From Camellia lanceoleosa (lineage: Eukaryota > Streptophyta > Magnoliopsida > Ericales > Theaceae): a stretch of 64,000 nucleotides of DNA. Below are positions 11,261-22,680 of this stretch, piece after piece. The notes beneath the pieces were generated by a model, which saw only the letters and a program-made list of their open reading frames with translations, was not told where the DNA came from and did not search any database. The translations under genes were made by a program, and so were the position numbers. Numbering within the stretch: position 1 is the stretch's first letter; every line of letters starts with the position of its first letter. The stretch lies in NCBI GenBank assembly GCA_025200525.1, contig CM045763.1:59041530-59105529 (forward strand), read 5' to 3'.

Positions 11261-11915
11261 CGTAAATTTTTTTAGGATAAATTCATTTGATCCCTTTGTA
11301 GTTTGGATGTGGAGGACTTTACCTTCTTATGGTTTAAATATAATCATAAAATCACCATATAATTTTGGACTAAAATATCATAGTTAATTTTTTCATGCAA
11401 ACTAACGAAAAATATATCACACATATCATTTTTTAGTGCAGGTTTATTTTCTGAAAAAATTAAATGAAACTAATACAACAAAAAAAAAAAAAACAATTTT
11501 TTTCTAAACTTAAAATTAGATTAATATGTTAATTAAAATAAAATAAATTAAAGTACAATTAAAGATGGATCTAAAATATAAAATATAATTAAAGATTGAT
11601 TTAAAATTTAATTACATAATAAAAAATAATAATTAAAAATTAATCTAAAATATAATTAAATTAAAATTAGATTATCATGTTAGGAATTATAATAAATAAT
11701 TAAGAATTTAGGATTAATTGTAATCTAAAATATAATTAAATTAAAATTAGATTAAAAAGTTAAGAATTATAATAACTAATTAAATATTTAGAATTAATTG
11801 TGATATAAAATATAATTAAATTAAGATCAAAATAAAAAGTTAAGAATTACAATAAATAATTAAAATTTTACAATTAATTATGATTTAATTGAATAATATT
11901 AGACATTATAAATTG

Positions 11916-12226
11916 TAGGATAAATTACAAATACACCTCCTAAAATTTGCTTAAAATACAAATTGTCCTCTGTTATTTGAAAATTATAAATACCATTCTG
12001 TTAAAATTTTTTATTTAACAGAATTAACTAAAAAAATAAAATTTCTAACTGTTCTATTATACAATAATAAAATTATCTGAATTATTAATTGAAATAAAAT
12101 TTTAACATCCTTAAAAACTGTTAATTAATTTTATGATTTATTAATAACATGGGGTAATTTTCAAAATCACATGGGATAATTCCTAATTTAAGTAAACCTC
12201 ATGAGATGTGTTTGTAATTTATCCTA
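11916..12226. mobile_element. MITE-like hairpin, about 310 bp
   Basis: Left end TAGGATAAATTACAAATACA is mirrored by the right end TGTTTGTAATTTATCCTA. Complementarity continues inward ('CTCCTAAAATTTGCTTAAA' against 'TTAAGTAAACCTCATGAG'). It has no coding capacity. Superfamily is uncertain. Confidence 0.7.
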
Positions 12227-12474
12227 AATTTTTATATGTATAAGAGAGGAGAGAAGAAAAAAAAAAAATATATATATATAGAGTTTAAGAGAATTACAGT
12301 TACTTTACATCTATTGTTAACGATTGCATTTTGATTCAAAACCACCTAGAGATTTTTTGACTATATTTGATTCATAAAGGATAAATGATTTTGACTTAAA
12401 ACCACAAGGGCATAAAACACATTTTGCCCCAAATTCTAATACTTTAGGATTACCTAATTTCTCATGAATTATTA

Positions 12475-12525
12475 TTATTATTTTATTTTTTATTTTTTAT
12501 TTTTTATTTTTTATTTTTTATTTAA
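12475..12525. repeat. (TTTTTATT)n-like minisatellite
   Basis: Six to seven near-identical TTTTATTTT units after an (ATT)n run. Confidence 0.8.
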
Positions 12526-12709
12526 AGGAAAAATGTCTGCAATATTTAGGTTGTGTTTGAATTATGAATTTGGGTAAGAAGTTTGAAAGAAAAATGGAAA
12601 TATGGTTGAAATGTGAATGAAATATAGTTATATTTTACCTACATTTTCTCTTTCAAATCTCTATCCAAATCCATAATTCAAACACGACCCTTATAGTTCT
12701 TTTTTAACT

Positions 12710-14165
12710 GGATTTATTACACTTTCTGTCCCTAAACTATCACCAAATTGTCTACTTAGTCCCTAAACTATCGATTGAGTCTACTTAATCCCTAAAGTAT
12801 ATAAATTACATTCTATTTAGTCCTTAAACTATCGATTGAATTTATTAGGGTCAATTACACTTTTATCCCCTAAACTATCACCATTTTGTTTATGTAGTCC
12901 CTAAACTATTAAATTTGTCTTACTGGTCCCAAAATTTTCAATAGCTCATGCTACTTACTCCCCAATGGTAGATGACGATAATTATTTAATAGAAAATGGG
13001 ATCATGTGCACTGCACATGAGCTAGAAGGATGGTAAAAGGGCTAAATTAGACATTTTACATATATTAAAAAAAAAAAATCAATAGGAGGGAAACTTTCCT
13101 GCCAGTTTCATAAATGGTTTGATTTGGATTTGATGAGCATATATAGATGTCTATCTAATGATGAAACTAGTGGGAAAGTTTTCCTCCTATTGATTTCCTT
13201 TTTTATTTTTTTAATGAAAATATATGTAAAATGTCTAATTTAGCCTTTTTACCATCCTTGTAGCTCATGTGCAGTGCACATGATCCCATTTTCTGTTAAT
13301 AATTAATGTCATCTATAATTGGTGACAAAGTAGCATGAGTTTTTGAAAGTTTAGGAACTAAGAAGACAAATTTAATAGTTTAGGGACTACATAAACAAAA
13401 TGATGATAGTTTAGGGGGTAAAAGTGTAATTAACCCAATCTATTAGGACCCTAAAATATTTAATTCAAACATATTTAGTTTCTGAAGGGATTACAAAAAT
13501 AAAATATATGCCTATAAGTATTATAAATTAATAGAATATCCTACCACGTTAAGATTTTATTCTAGAAAAATCTTAAATTTCTATTTTATCTTTAAAAAGT
13601 ATTTTTTTTTACTGTGTGTTTAAATTAATATCAGAGTTTGATTTTCAGTCTTGCCAATAAAATTATGAGTATTAGACATATTAAAAAAGTAGAAATATAG
13701 AATTTAAATAATGGCATTTGGTTACAAATTATAATAGAATAAAATAATACATTAATTAAGTTACAAAAAAAATTTAACGAAAAACTTAATAACAATCAAT
13801 TAAGAAATTATAAACGAAATCTAATATATAATATTAGATAAAGACAAACAAGTAATCATTGTAGAAGATAAGTAACACAATAAAATTTACCAAAAGAACT
13901 GACGCTGACGCCCACTTTTCGAAGACAATATAAAAATTTAAGCTTTTTTTGAAATACAAATTTAACCAGATAGAGTCTTCGATTAATTTATAATACTTAT
14001 GGACTTATATTTTTATTTTTGTAATCATTCCAGGGACTATCGATAGTTCAGGGACTAAATAGATTTTAATTTATATATTTTAGGAATCAAGTAGACTTAA
14101 TCGATAGGTAAGAAACTACGTAAATAATTTAGTGATAATTTAGGTGTAAAAAGTGTAATAAACCC
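12710..14165. mobile_element. Long-TIR DNA element (host of a nested copy), about 1.46 kb
   Basis: Left end GGATTTATTACACTTTCTGT, then 'CCCTAAACTATCACCAAATT'. The right end read in reverse complement is GGGTTTATTACACTTTTTAC, then 'ACCTAAATTATCACTAAATT'. Arms are well over 80 bp. CNL unit 3 has no counterpart (37740-37760 is the empty site), so this is an insertion. It contains the second element at 12850-13436. It has no transposase. Long TIRs suggest a Mutator-like non-autonomous element. Its target duplication is not clear. Confidence 0.72.
12850..13436. mobile_element. Nested near-palindromic element with 11-bp target duplication
   Basis: Begins GTCAATTACACTTTTATCCC and ends GTAAAAGTGTAATTAACCC. 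Arms include 'CCCTAAACTATTAAATTTG' with its reverse complement, and 'TCATGTGCACTGCACATGA' with 'TCATGTGCAGTGCACATGA'. Flanks are AATTTATTAGG (12839-12849) and AATCTATTAGG (13437-13447), an 11-bp duplication with one mismatch. That is the size expected for Mutator-like elements. About 587 bp and non-coding. Confidence 0.8.
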
Positions 14166-14400
14166 TTCTTAATAATATAACTAGAAAAGTTGAGAAATAG
14201 ATGTTGAGGACCGAACCTTTTGTCAAAATCCGGCCGTAATTGGGTAATCTCCTTCCAAGCTATAATAAACATATAGATGAAACAAAATGAGGAATATTAA
14301 AATAAAGTTACAGATATGAAATAGAGGAAACAACCACAAATATAAAATTGTATGATAGTAAAGAAGTATATGTATGAAACAAGATAAATATCATACCTTT

Positions 14401-17004
14401 TCACCGGTAGTTATCTATCTCCATTATGTTTTTGATTCTATCTGGAACATAAACCCTAGTTATTGGATTGCACTGAAAGATGCCAAGTTCCTTGAGTCGT
14501 GGCATTCCTCCTTCCTTAACTATTAACTCCCTTAGTCCTTCCAAACGATCAATTTTCAATACTTCAAGTTGAGGAAAGTTACAACCCGGTGCTCCGGGGC
14601 AAACCATCTTGCTCCCCAAGTACGAATTGGAATATAATTTTAGAATCTTTAGTCTAGGGAGTTCCTTTAGAGTCTCCATTGGGTCTTCTTGTAAAAAATT
14701 GCGGAAAAGGGTAAGCTTGGTAAGGTTTGGGGGAAGTTTATGATGTCGAGGCAATTCAGACCTAAACCACCAAAAGTGCCCCAACTTCAAGGTAAGAAGA
14801 TTCTCGTATCGTGACAAATTCAATGTTCTTAACATCTCACCACCGGCATTCAACAAGACCAACTTTTCAAGCTTGGTTAGTCCAAGTGTTGGGTCTGACA
14901 ATATCTCAATGATACGCTCAGACGAAAATTTAACATGTAACTTTCTCAAATTGACGAGTTTGTGCAAAAAATTGAAATCGCACCGCACTACTTCCGTCAA
15001 CCCATATAGGGTTTGGAGATTTGGTAAACAAATTTCAATTCGATGAAATGTTCTATGCAAGTTGGTGACACAGTAAAGTGGTAAGAGTATATGTCTTAGT
15101 TGCTTCATAGTCCAAATAACATCAGGAAGGATGACACCTGCTCCTTGAACATCAAAGGTTAGCAAACCTTTCAGATTGCTTATGGTGTGAGGAATTTCTA
15201 TATAACCTCTGGATCCCAATCCAAGGTAATGCAAGTTCTTCAAATTGCCAACTTCATTTGGAAGAGCCCTCGGAAGATAATCACACTTGACACTAAGAAC
15301 TCGAAGAAATTCAAAGTCTCGAAGAAAATTCTTAACCATTTTCCTCCTTACGAAACGTAGATTTCCACTAAAACTTAGCATAGAACGAAGCCTTGGAGTT
15401 GGATAATTCAAAGAAATGTAGTCCTCGAAATTACTACCATGAGTAGTGACTCTACGTACTCCCGTTCCACGATTACAGGTGATTACATCAGATTGAGTGT
15501 TAAAGAAATTAATTTCCTTGGCCTCCCGAATGCAAAGATTGTGCAAAATATCATGAATGCGACAACTCCTAACCTTTCCATCAAATCTCCTTCGAACAAC
15601 TTGAATCAAGTTCCTCGCAATCAAGTGATTTAGATAATCATCCCCCACATCCTCAACCTCTCTCACTCCACTACCTCGTATAAATCCCTCGGCTGCCCAT
15701 AAATTAACTAATTTGAATGCAGAAATTTCATGGTCCTCTGGAAAAAGTCCAAAGTATAGAAAACATGGTTTCAAATTTGTAGGCAAGTCTTTGTAACTCA
15801 GTCCAAAGATTTTTGAACATTGATCTTGATCTTGACCCATGCCCTCGAGTATCCCCTTCCATGCATTTTCTAATCTATCTGTTGATAACAACAATCCTGC
15901 TGCTAGTACAATTGCGAGTGGTACACCACCGCATCTTTTTAATATTTGCTCACCAACAGTCTTCAGCTGAGGGGGATCACTTGCTTCAACGATAACCCTT
16001 TCAAAGAAGAGTTTTCTGCTGTTTTCTTCATTTAAAGGCCGCAACTCATGTAGAGAGCTCTTCCCGCCAACATGAGTACCCACATAAGTACCCACACAAT
16101 TGTTTCGAGAAGTGAGAATTATTCTACTCCCATTCTCCGTATTGGTAGGGATGACATTCTTTATAGCATCCCATGTGCCAATATGCCACATATCATCAAA
16201 GACTATTACATACCTGTGTTGGCTAAGAAATGCAGACAAATTGACATTGAAGTTCTCCTCCCACTTCTTTTTCTCTAAGCCCACTTGTCCTGCAATGTCT
16301 CGTAAAAGTTCTTTTATATTTGGTTGCTGAGAAACATAAATCCATGCAGAACGTTCAAAATTATGTTGAGCGGACTGAAAAATTTTCTTAGCAAGAGTTG
16401 TTTTGCCCAGCCCTGCCATGCCAATAATTGAGATCACACGACATTGTAATTCTTCATTGAGCATTTTTGCCACCAAATCTTCAATGTGTCCTTCAAAACC
16501 AACAACATTTGGTTCATCACTATGGGGAAGAATTCGTATTTCATCGCACATGTCTCTCCCACGACTACCATTAGGTTCATTGATGCCATAAGTTTGTCTG
16601 ACACGAGGAATATCCTCAACTCTTCTTTTGATCCCTTCAATCTCCACAGCAAAGTTACGAGCGTCATAACCATAGCAGACAATACAACTGGCACTCTTGA
16701 GACAACCCAAAAACTTCTTCCCACTGTGTGATGCTATCCGGGGCAAGTATTTCTGCATAATGTCCTCCACATCACAAGCAAGATCTTGAATTTCAATCAC
16801 CAAGTTGGCCACTCCTCTGCTTCCCCCTTGTTTGGCTTCAGCATCCTCCAAGTAGGCTTGAATATGCCTCATCTCACGTCCAATCCAAACAATGTCTTCT
16901 TGCAAGCGAGACAAGCGAGAACCTTCTTTCAAAACTAGATTGCCAAGTACGCCAACGGTTTGTCTGAGGGCTGCAGTAGCTCCGGCAAGAGCAATCTCAG
17001 CCAT
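14401..17004 (-). CDS. Intact CC-NB-ARC-LRR disease resistance protein (867 aa; RPP13/R1-like class)
   Basis: Intracellular immune receptor that acts as an ADP/ATP-switched sensor of pathogen effectors; its ligand cannot be inferred. Single uninterrupted coding exon. Residues 1-130 form an Rx-type coiled coil with an EDVID-like 'CDVEDIMQ' near 78-84. NB-ARC spans about 165-490: P-loop 'GMAGLGKTT' at 195-203, kinase-2 'RYVIVFDDMW' at 264-273, RNBS-B 'GSRIILTSR' at 292-300, GLPL variant 'GGVPLA' at 359-364, RNBS-D 'CFLYFGLFPED' at 414-424. The MHD position reads 'IHD' at 483-485. Degenerate leucine-rich repeats fill about 520-867. Length is normal for the class. The ATG matches the start in both neighbouring loci and lies 14 bp after a conserved leader splice acceptor. 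An imperfect repeat, 'TYVGTHVG' near 306-313, is absent from locus 3. This is the only complete member of the three-locus array. Confidence 0.93.
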   Translation of the reverse strand: MAEIALAGATAALRQTVGVLGNLVLKEGSRLSRLQEDIVWIGREMRHIQAYLEDAEAKQGGSRGVANLVIEIQDLACDVEDIMQKYLPRIASHSGKKFLGCLKSASCIVCYGYDARNFAVEIEGIKRRVEDIPRVRQTYGINEPNGSRGRDMCDEIRILPHSDEPNVVGFEGHIEDLVAKMLNEELQCRVISIIGMAGLGKTTLAKKIFQSAQHNFERSAWIYVSQQPNIKELLRDIAGQVGLEKKKWEENFNVNLSAFLSQHRYVIVFDDMWHIGTWDAIKNVIPTNTENGSRIILTSRNNCVGTYVGTHVGGKSSLHELRPLNEENSRKLFFERVIVEASDPPQLKTVGEQILKRCGGVPLAIVLAAGLLLSTDRLENAWKGILEGMGQDQDQCSKIFGLSYKDLPTNLKPCFLYFGLFPEDHEISAFKLVNLWAAEGFIRGSGVREVEDVGDDYLNHLIARNLIQVVRRRFDGKVRSCRIHDILHNLCIREAKEINFFNTQSDVITCNRGTGVRRVTTHGSNFEDYISLNYPTPRLRSMLSFSGNLRFVRRKMVKNFLRDFEFLRVLSVKCDYLPRALPNEVGNLKNLHYLGLGSRGYIEIPHTISNLKGLLTFDVQGAGVILPDVIWTMKQLRHILLPLYCVTNLHRTFHRIEICLPNLQTLYGLTEVVRCDFNFLHKLVNLRKLHVKFSSERIIEILSDPTLGLTKLEKLVLLNAGGEMLRTLNLSRYENLLTLKLGHFWWFRSELPRHHKLPPNLTKLTLFRNFLQEDPMETLKELPRLKILKLYSNSYLGSKMVCPGAPGCNFPQLEVLKIDRLEGLRELIVKEGGMPRLKELGIFQCNPITRVYVPDRIKNIMEIDNYR

Positions 17005-17640
17005 CTTTGCTTTGGTGGCTACAAATTACAGATGAGAAGTTCTGGCAAAATTATTGAAGACAACAGCTTCTAAGAAAAACACACAAGAATTGGGACAAGA
17101 GTGAACCACAATTACAGAATTGTATAAATTTCAACACAACAGAAAATTAATTAAGCGGGTTAATTACACAATTGGTCCCCAATTTATGTGATTTGTTACA
17201 CTTTAATTCTCAATCTTTTAATCTTTTTACTTTGGTCCATAAAATATGTGATTTGTTTCACTTTAGGCCCTAATATTAGCTCCGATCGAATTAAAAAGGG
17301 ATTTTTATTTATCAATTTATTTAAACCTAAAAAAAATGCTACAAAATGTACACTTTCACACTTATATGTATTTGATCATTTTGATTTTTATTGAAATTTC
17401 ATGTAAAATTCCAAAACTACCAAACCCCCCATAACAGATTTTGACAACCATAACGTCACAGACTAAAGTGTAATAGATTGCATATTTTGGGATCAGAGTG
17501 GAACAATTAAAAGATTATATTCTTGAGATTAACTCAAAATAAACATATTGATTTGGCGCAGAGCAGAAGATTAAAAAAAACAAAGAAGAAAGAAACAGCA
17601 AAAGCGAAAAAACGAACCTGTAATCTGATGGCAGTCCCGC
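17005..17640 (-). promoter_or_regulatory. 5' leader of the intact CNL gene with a predicted 0.6-kb UTR intron
   Basis: On the minus strand a leader exon ends '...ATCAGATTACAG' at 17618, followed by GT at 17617. A matching acceptor 'AATTTGTAG' ends at 17019, just before the start codon. This predicts a 599-bp leader intron. Donor and acceptor are both conserved in locus 1 (near 7862 and 6711), and the acceptor region in locus 3 (near 43130). I found no convincing TATA box. Confidence 0.6.
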
Positions 17641-18470
17641 AAGAAAGAAGACAGAAATCAGATGGAAAATAAAAGCGCAATCTCGGCTGTCTCAACCTCC
17701 CCCCAACGAATTACCGATCATGACGAGTTGCAAGAAGCCCCCTTGAAAGAACTGAGAGAGAACTCTGCAAGGAAACTATTATGTGAAAAACATAAATAAT
17801 AAAGGCGTTTGGTTTGGATAAAATGTTTGAAAATTTTTGAAAACATAAACTAAAAAACATGTTTGTTAAGGCCTAAAATGAAGAAGAAGATCTGCAGATT
17901 AAATATCTTTTAAATCCAAATTAGCTTCAGGCAACAATATCATTAAAATGAAGAAGATCTGCAGATTTAAAAAAAAAAAAAAAACAAAACAAAACAAACA
18001 AACAAATTTACAAGGATCTAGCACAGATCTACAAACAACCATGAAAAAACAGATTTGTGGTTCGGAAATTTTGCAGAACAGATTTGCAGAACAGAGAGAG
18101 AGACTGACCTGAGACTGAGATCAATGTGGTTCGGAAATTTTGCAAAAGATCTGCAGAACAGATTTGTTGTTTCAGAAAAAAAAAAAAAAAAAAAAACCAC
18201 CATGGCAGCTCGGTGAAACACAGAGAATAGAGAGAAGAGAAGGGAGAGGGGAGAGGGGAGAGAGACTGACCTTATTTGCTGAAGTTTCAGTCAACATGAA
18301 GTAGAGGAAGATGATAAGAGAAAATAAATTGAATTCGGGTGATCCGAAGATTTGAACCGGGTATGCCGACAACTAAATTATTGTAGCTCCGTTACAGTGA
18401 CTTCGGCTTCCGTGTCAAATTTATAAATCAATGAAAATATATATTTTTTAATTTACATTTTAGAAAATGT
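17641..18470. other. Upstream region of the CNL gene, no further gene seen
   Basis: Contains repeated short motifs 'GATCTGCAGA' and 'GGTTCGGAAATTTTGCA' (near 18059 and 18128), A-rich and GA-rich tracts. No protein-coding signal. Confidence 0.5.
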
Positions 18471-18596
18471 TTTGTGCCACTAAATTGAGGGTATTGATGT
18501 CCCTAATTTTTATTTTGAGTAACTGTTTTGTTTTTTTTTTTTTTTTGTCTTATATGGAAATTAGGGGCATTAGTGTCCCCAATTTAGTGCCACAAA
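18471..18596. mobile_element. Short hairpin MITE, about 126 bp
   Basis: TTGTGCCACTAAATTGAGGG at the left is mirrored by GGGGACAC and 'CCCCAATTTAGTGCCACAA' at the right. The arms meet around a T-rich loop. No coding capacity. Confidence 0.75.
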
Positions 18597-19059
18597 TCAA
18601 AACCCTTACATTTTTTGAATCAATTTTATAAACTAAGAAGCAGTATTATAAATTAAAAATTTATCAAATAAATTTTCAGTGTAATTTTTTAAATTTTTAT
18701 AAATATAAATTGTAAATTGAAAATAAAATGATTATCGAATCTTAAAAAGTGGAGAGATGTGATAGTATTAAATTAGAGATGTAGGGAGTGTTTGGGAAGT
18801 AATTTTTTTGATTTTTTTTGGGGTTAAAATAGCATTAAAATATAAAATAGGTTAAAATAGTCAATAAGATAAAATGTTACATCAAACCTATAATCATTTC
18901 ACATTTCATCTCATAAATATCACATCTAATTACAAAAAAATTCAACTATCTTTCCAAACACAAAATTTTAGCCTTCTAAAATAACAATTTTCCAAACATC
19001 CACGTAATATAATTGTAGTTATTTATGAGCTAATGTAGTAATATCAATTGGTTGGAATT

Positions 19060-19823
19060 AATTACACTTTGTCCTTTTATGTTTGGTTATTTTTTCACTT
19101 TGACCATTAAAATTTATTTTCTCACTTTGACATTTTATGTTTCATTTTTTTTTTAATTTAGGGTTGATTTGGGATGTTCTAAAAAAGTGCACCTTTTGAC
19201 TTATTGGCTTATATGGGTTGGGTTTAGGTTGGTTTGATGTGATGTGTTAGAGAGGTGATGTGATTTACATAAGATGATGTGAGGCCTTGTTTGGCATGAA
19301 CTAAAAAATCCAAAAAGTCAAAAAGTCACTATCCTATTTAAATCACATCTCTTATTTAAGTCACATCACCTCTCTATCAAATCACTTCAAACCCAACTCA
19401 TGTCCAACCCATATTTCATAAAAAGTCAAAAAGTGCACTTATTTAGTACATCCCAAACCACCCCTTAATAAGATAGTGACTTTTTGTATTATTTAGGTTA
19501 TGCCAAACTTGGCCTTACTCTTAAAATTAATTTCTGTACAAAATTAGATAGAAAATGTCACTATAGCTATCACATAATATAAAATTTGTATTATTAGTCT
19601 AGGAGTTGAGTTTGTGTCAGATTTATAAGTTATATATAACAAAATATATTTATATCACGTGACTGGCAATGTGTTATTTTTTATTTAATTTTTAACAGAA
19701 GTTAGCTTAAGGAGTAAACTGGAAAAAAAAAAATTTAAAACATGAAGAGTTAAAGTGAAAAAAAATATGTTTTAAGAACCAAAGTAAGAAAGTGGCTAAA
19801 CATGAACAGGGTAAAGTGTAATT
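19060..19823. mobile_element. Long-TIR non-autonomous element carrying self-nested MITEs
   Basis: Left arm AATTACACTTTGTCCTTTTA matches the reverse complement of the right arm AGGGTAAAGTGTAATT. Arm similarity extends with 'TATGTTTGG' and 'CACTTTGACC'. Unit 1 (near 8955) lacks the whole segment, so it is an insertion. Positions 19158-19516 are two further MITEs. Confidence 0.72.
19158..19516. mobile_element. MITE inserted into an inverted copy of its own family
   Basis: A complete MITE (19283-19467, GGCCTTGTTTGGCAT ... CCACCCCTTAA) interrupts a reversed copy of the same family. The reversed halves are 19158-19282 (TTTAGGGTTGATTTGGGATG ...) and 19468-19516 (... ATGCCAAACTTGGCCTTA). Further relatives are at 22946-23123 and 36238-36400. 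All share 'AAAAAGTCAAAAAGTCACTAT' type sequence. Confidence 0.78.
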
Positions 19824-20104
19824 TACCTCCTATAAAATTATGTAAACGTCCTCGATATATATAGAAGGTGACTTCATTGTTAATGTAAAGTGATAGGCAA
19901 AATAGTTTTTGAGATCTTTTTCCATAAATCCATCTTTAATTACTTATATTCCATTCAATCCATATTATTTTTTACTATTCCTTAGGTCCTATTTGAGAAA
20001 AGAAGACCAAAATACCCTTTTCATCTACTTATGTTCTATTTAGTTCATATTATTTTCTTATGTTTCAATAAGTTCTATGGGTCACATAATTACCAAAATA
20101 CCCC

Positions 20105-22140
20105 TAATGTGAATATTCACACCGTTAATGTGAATGTTTATATCGTCAATGTGTAGGGGCCCGGCCCATGTACAATGTGAATATTCACATTGACATGTTA
20201 ACATTCACATTGATAGGAGTGTAAAATTAGCCCGCGGCCTGTGGACGGCCCGGTGCGAGCCCAGTCTGGCCCGTGACAATGTGAATATTCACATTGACAT
20301 ATTAACATTCACATTGATAGGACTGTAAAATTGGCTCGCGGCCTGTGGGCGACTCGAAGCCCGCCCGTTGATAATGTGAATATTTACATTGACATGTTAA
20401 TATTCACATTGATAAGAGTGTAAAATTGACTCGCGTCCCATGGGCGGCCTGAAGCCCGTGGGCAGCCCGGGGAGAGCCCGGTCCCGCCCGTGACAATGTG
20501 AATATTCACATTGACATATTAACATTCACATTGATAGGAGTGTAAAATTGGCCTGCGAACTATGGGCGGCCCGAAGCCCGCCCGTTACCAGGGGCGGGCC
20601 CGGTCTGGCCCGTGACAATGTGAATATTCACATTGACATATTAACATTCACATTGATAGGAGTGTAAAATTGGCCTGCGGCTCGAAGACGACAGCCTCAG
20701 GTCGAGCCGGTGGGCCTAGGCCTAGGCTTGAGCTTAGACCGGGCTTGGGCGGGCCTGGCCATTTTTTTTTAATTCTTTTTAATTTTTTCTACCAAAATTT
20801 TATTATTTTTCACAAAAAAAGACATTGTGCCTCAGGCGGGCTGGGCCTCGGACCGAGCATTGAATGGGCCTTAAGTGGGCCGATGGGCCGGGCCGGGCTT
20901 CAAAGTGATGGCCTAAGCCCTAGCCTAGGGTCTCGGACATGCTCGGGTCCGGACCCAAACGAGCCTGCCCCAGGCCGTGGGTGAGCTTCGAGCAGTCCAC
21001 GGGCGGCGGGCCAATTCTACATTCCTATCAATGTGTATGTTAACATGTCAATGTGAATATTCACATTGTCAGCGGGCGAGCTTCGGGCAGCGTGCAAATT
21101 TTACACTCCTATCAATGTTAATGTTAACATGTCAATGTGAATATTCACATTGTCACGAGTCGAAGCTGCCACCGTTGCGCCGTCAGCCGGGCCAATTTTA
21201 CACTCTTATCAATGTGAATGTTAACATGTCAATGTGACTATTCACATTGTCAATAAACGAACCAAGCTTCCCTGTGGGCTTTTGGCCGCCCATGGGCCGC
21301 GGGCCAATTTTATACCCTTATCAATGTGAATATTAATATATCCATGTGAATATTCACATTGTCAACAGGCCGGGCCGAGCTCACTCTGGGCTGCCTACGG
21401 GCTGTGGACAAGTTTCGAGCAGCCACGGGGCACGGGCCAATTTTATACTCTTATCAATGTGAATTTTAACATGTCAATGTGAATATTCACATTGTCAACA
21501 GGCCGGGCCCGCTTGCCGCTTACTGGTATGGGTTTTGGTCGACCACGGGCCAATTTTATACTCTTATCAATGTGAATATTAACATATCAATGTGAATATT
21601 CACTTTGTCAACAATGAGCCCACCCCTGCCACCCACTAGGCGGGTTTCGACAGCTATGGCAGCGCTAATCTTATACTCCTATCAATGTGAATGTTAACGT
21701 GTCAATGTGAATATTTACATTGTCAATGGCCGGCGGACGCCGGGACGGGCGGGCTTTTACGCCACGGGGAATGACTAATTTTATACTCTTATCAATGTGA
21801 ATGTTAACATGTCAATATGAATATTCACATTGTCAATGGGCCGGGCCCGCCCATGGACCAATTTTATACTCTTATCAATGTGAATGTTAACATGTCAACG
21901 TGAATATTCATATTGTCAACGGTTCGGACCGGGTCCGCCCCGGGCCGCCCATGGGCCGCGGGCAGGTTTCGCGCCACCACGGGACGCGGGCCAATTTTAC
22001 ACTCCTATTAATGTGAATGTTAACATGTCAATGTAACTATTCACATTGCCATAAACGTGCCCGCCTCATGAGCGGGTTTCGAACCGCCCACGGGCCAATT
22101 TTACATTCCTACCAATGTGAATTTTAAAATATGAATGTTC
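20105..22140. repeat. Inverted pair of tandem arrays (palindromic satellite-like block)
   Basis: Units of about 80-135 bp contain the self-complementary core AATGTGAATATTCACATT, then 'GACATGTTAACATTCACATT', 'GATAGGAGTGTAAAATTGG' and a GC-rich variable tail of GGCCCG/CGGGCC type. About five units run forward from 20180 to 20660. About ten or eleven run in the reverse orientation from 21010 to 22130. A distinct GC-rich centre (20680-21010) lies between. The block lies in an insertion (about 19910-22365) absent from unit 1. No protein coding is credible. Confidence 0.85.
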
Positions 22141-22544
22141 ACATCATAAAATTGCTAACCGTTCAAAAAATATTTATAAGGGTATCAAAATTAAATATAA
22201 GGGCATAAGTGTCCAAGAAAATAGTGTAAATCAAGAAAAAGGACTTTATGGAATAAAACTATACATACATGGGACTAAATGGGTTAAAAAATTCTTTCAT
22301 GGACTTCTTGAGTTAAAACACTTCTAAATGGGATTTATCAATAATTTTTCCATAGTTTTTTTCTCTCTAATCACAGGAGATTAGATTTTCCTTGTGGGGT
22401 TGCTAGTTACCTCTTTAGTTGGGTTTCATAGTTTCATAAGACATTTACGTTTCGTTTGTTTGGACGAAAAACATTTTGAAAAACATTTTACATGATTTTT
22501 TTTTCCAAAAAATGTTTTCTTGAAATAAATAATTTTCTATGTTC

Positions 22545-22680
22545 GGTGGTGGACGTAGTGGAACAAAGGTGGAAGTGAAAGTGGTGGCGGGGCGGCAACA
22601 ACAATAGCAACGGTGATGGTGGCGATAGACATGGTGTTGGTGGTATAGTGGTAGAGGTGAGTGTGACGGTGGTAATGTGT
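22545..22680. repeat. GGT/GGC-rich imperfect trinucleotide tract
   Basis: Repeated GGTGGT, GGTGAT and GGCGAT motifs over about 135 bp, within the insertion between 22450 and 23590. Degenerate; no reading frame supports a gene. Confidence 0.6.

Larger units (their letters stand above)
11261..12530. other. Very AT-rich insertion-rich stretch absent from unit 3
   Basis: Unit 3 has only about 115 bp between the same flanks (37490-37605). The stretch includes imperfect repeats of 'AATATAATTAAATTAAAATTAG' type between 11560 and 11850, a hairpin element at 11916-12226 and a T-rich minisatellite near 12480. No coding signal. Confidence 0.55.

Noticed and set aside
18335..18425. tRNA-like segment (GGTTCAAATC-type box on the minus strand), possible tRNA gene or tRNA-derived SINE
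   Set aside because: No convincing acceptor stem, D-arm box or anticodon arm could be paired; at best a degenerate SINE trace.
20670..21237. Open frames of 86-104 codons, Gly/Pro/Arg-rich
   Set aside because: They arise from GC-rich GGCCCG units of the tandem array; codon pattern follows the DNA repeat.
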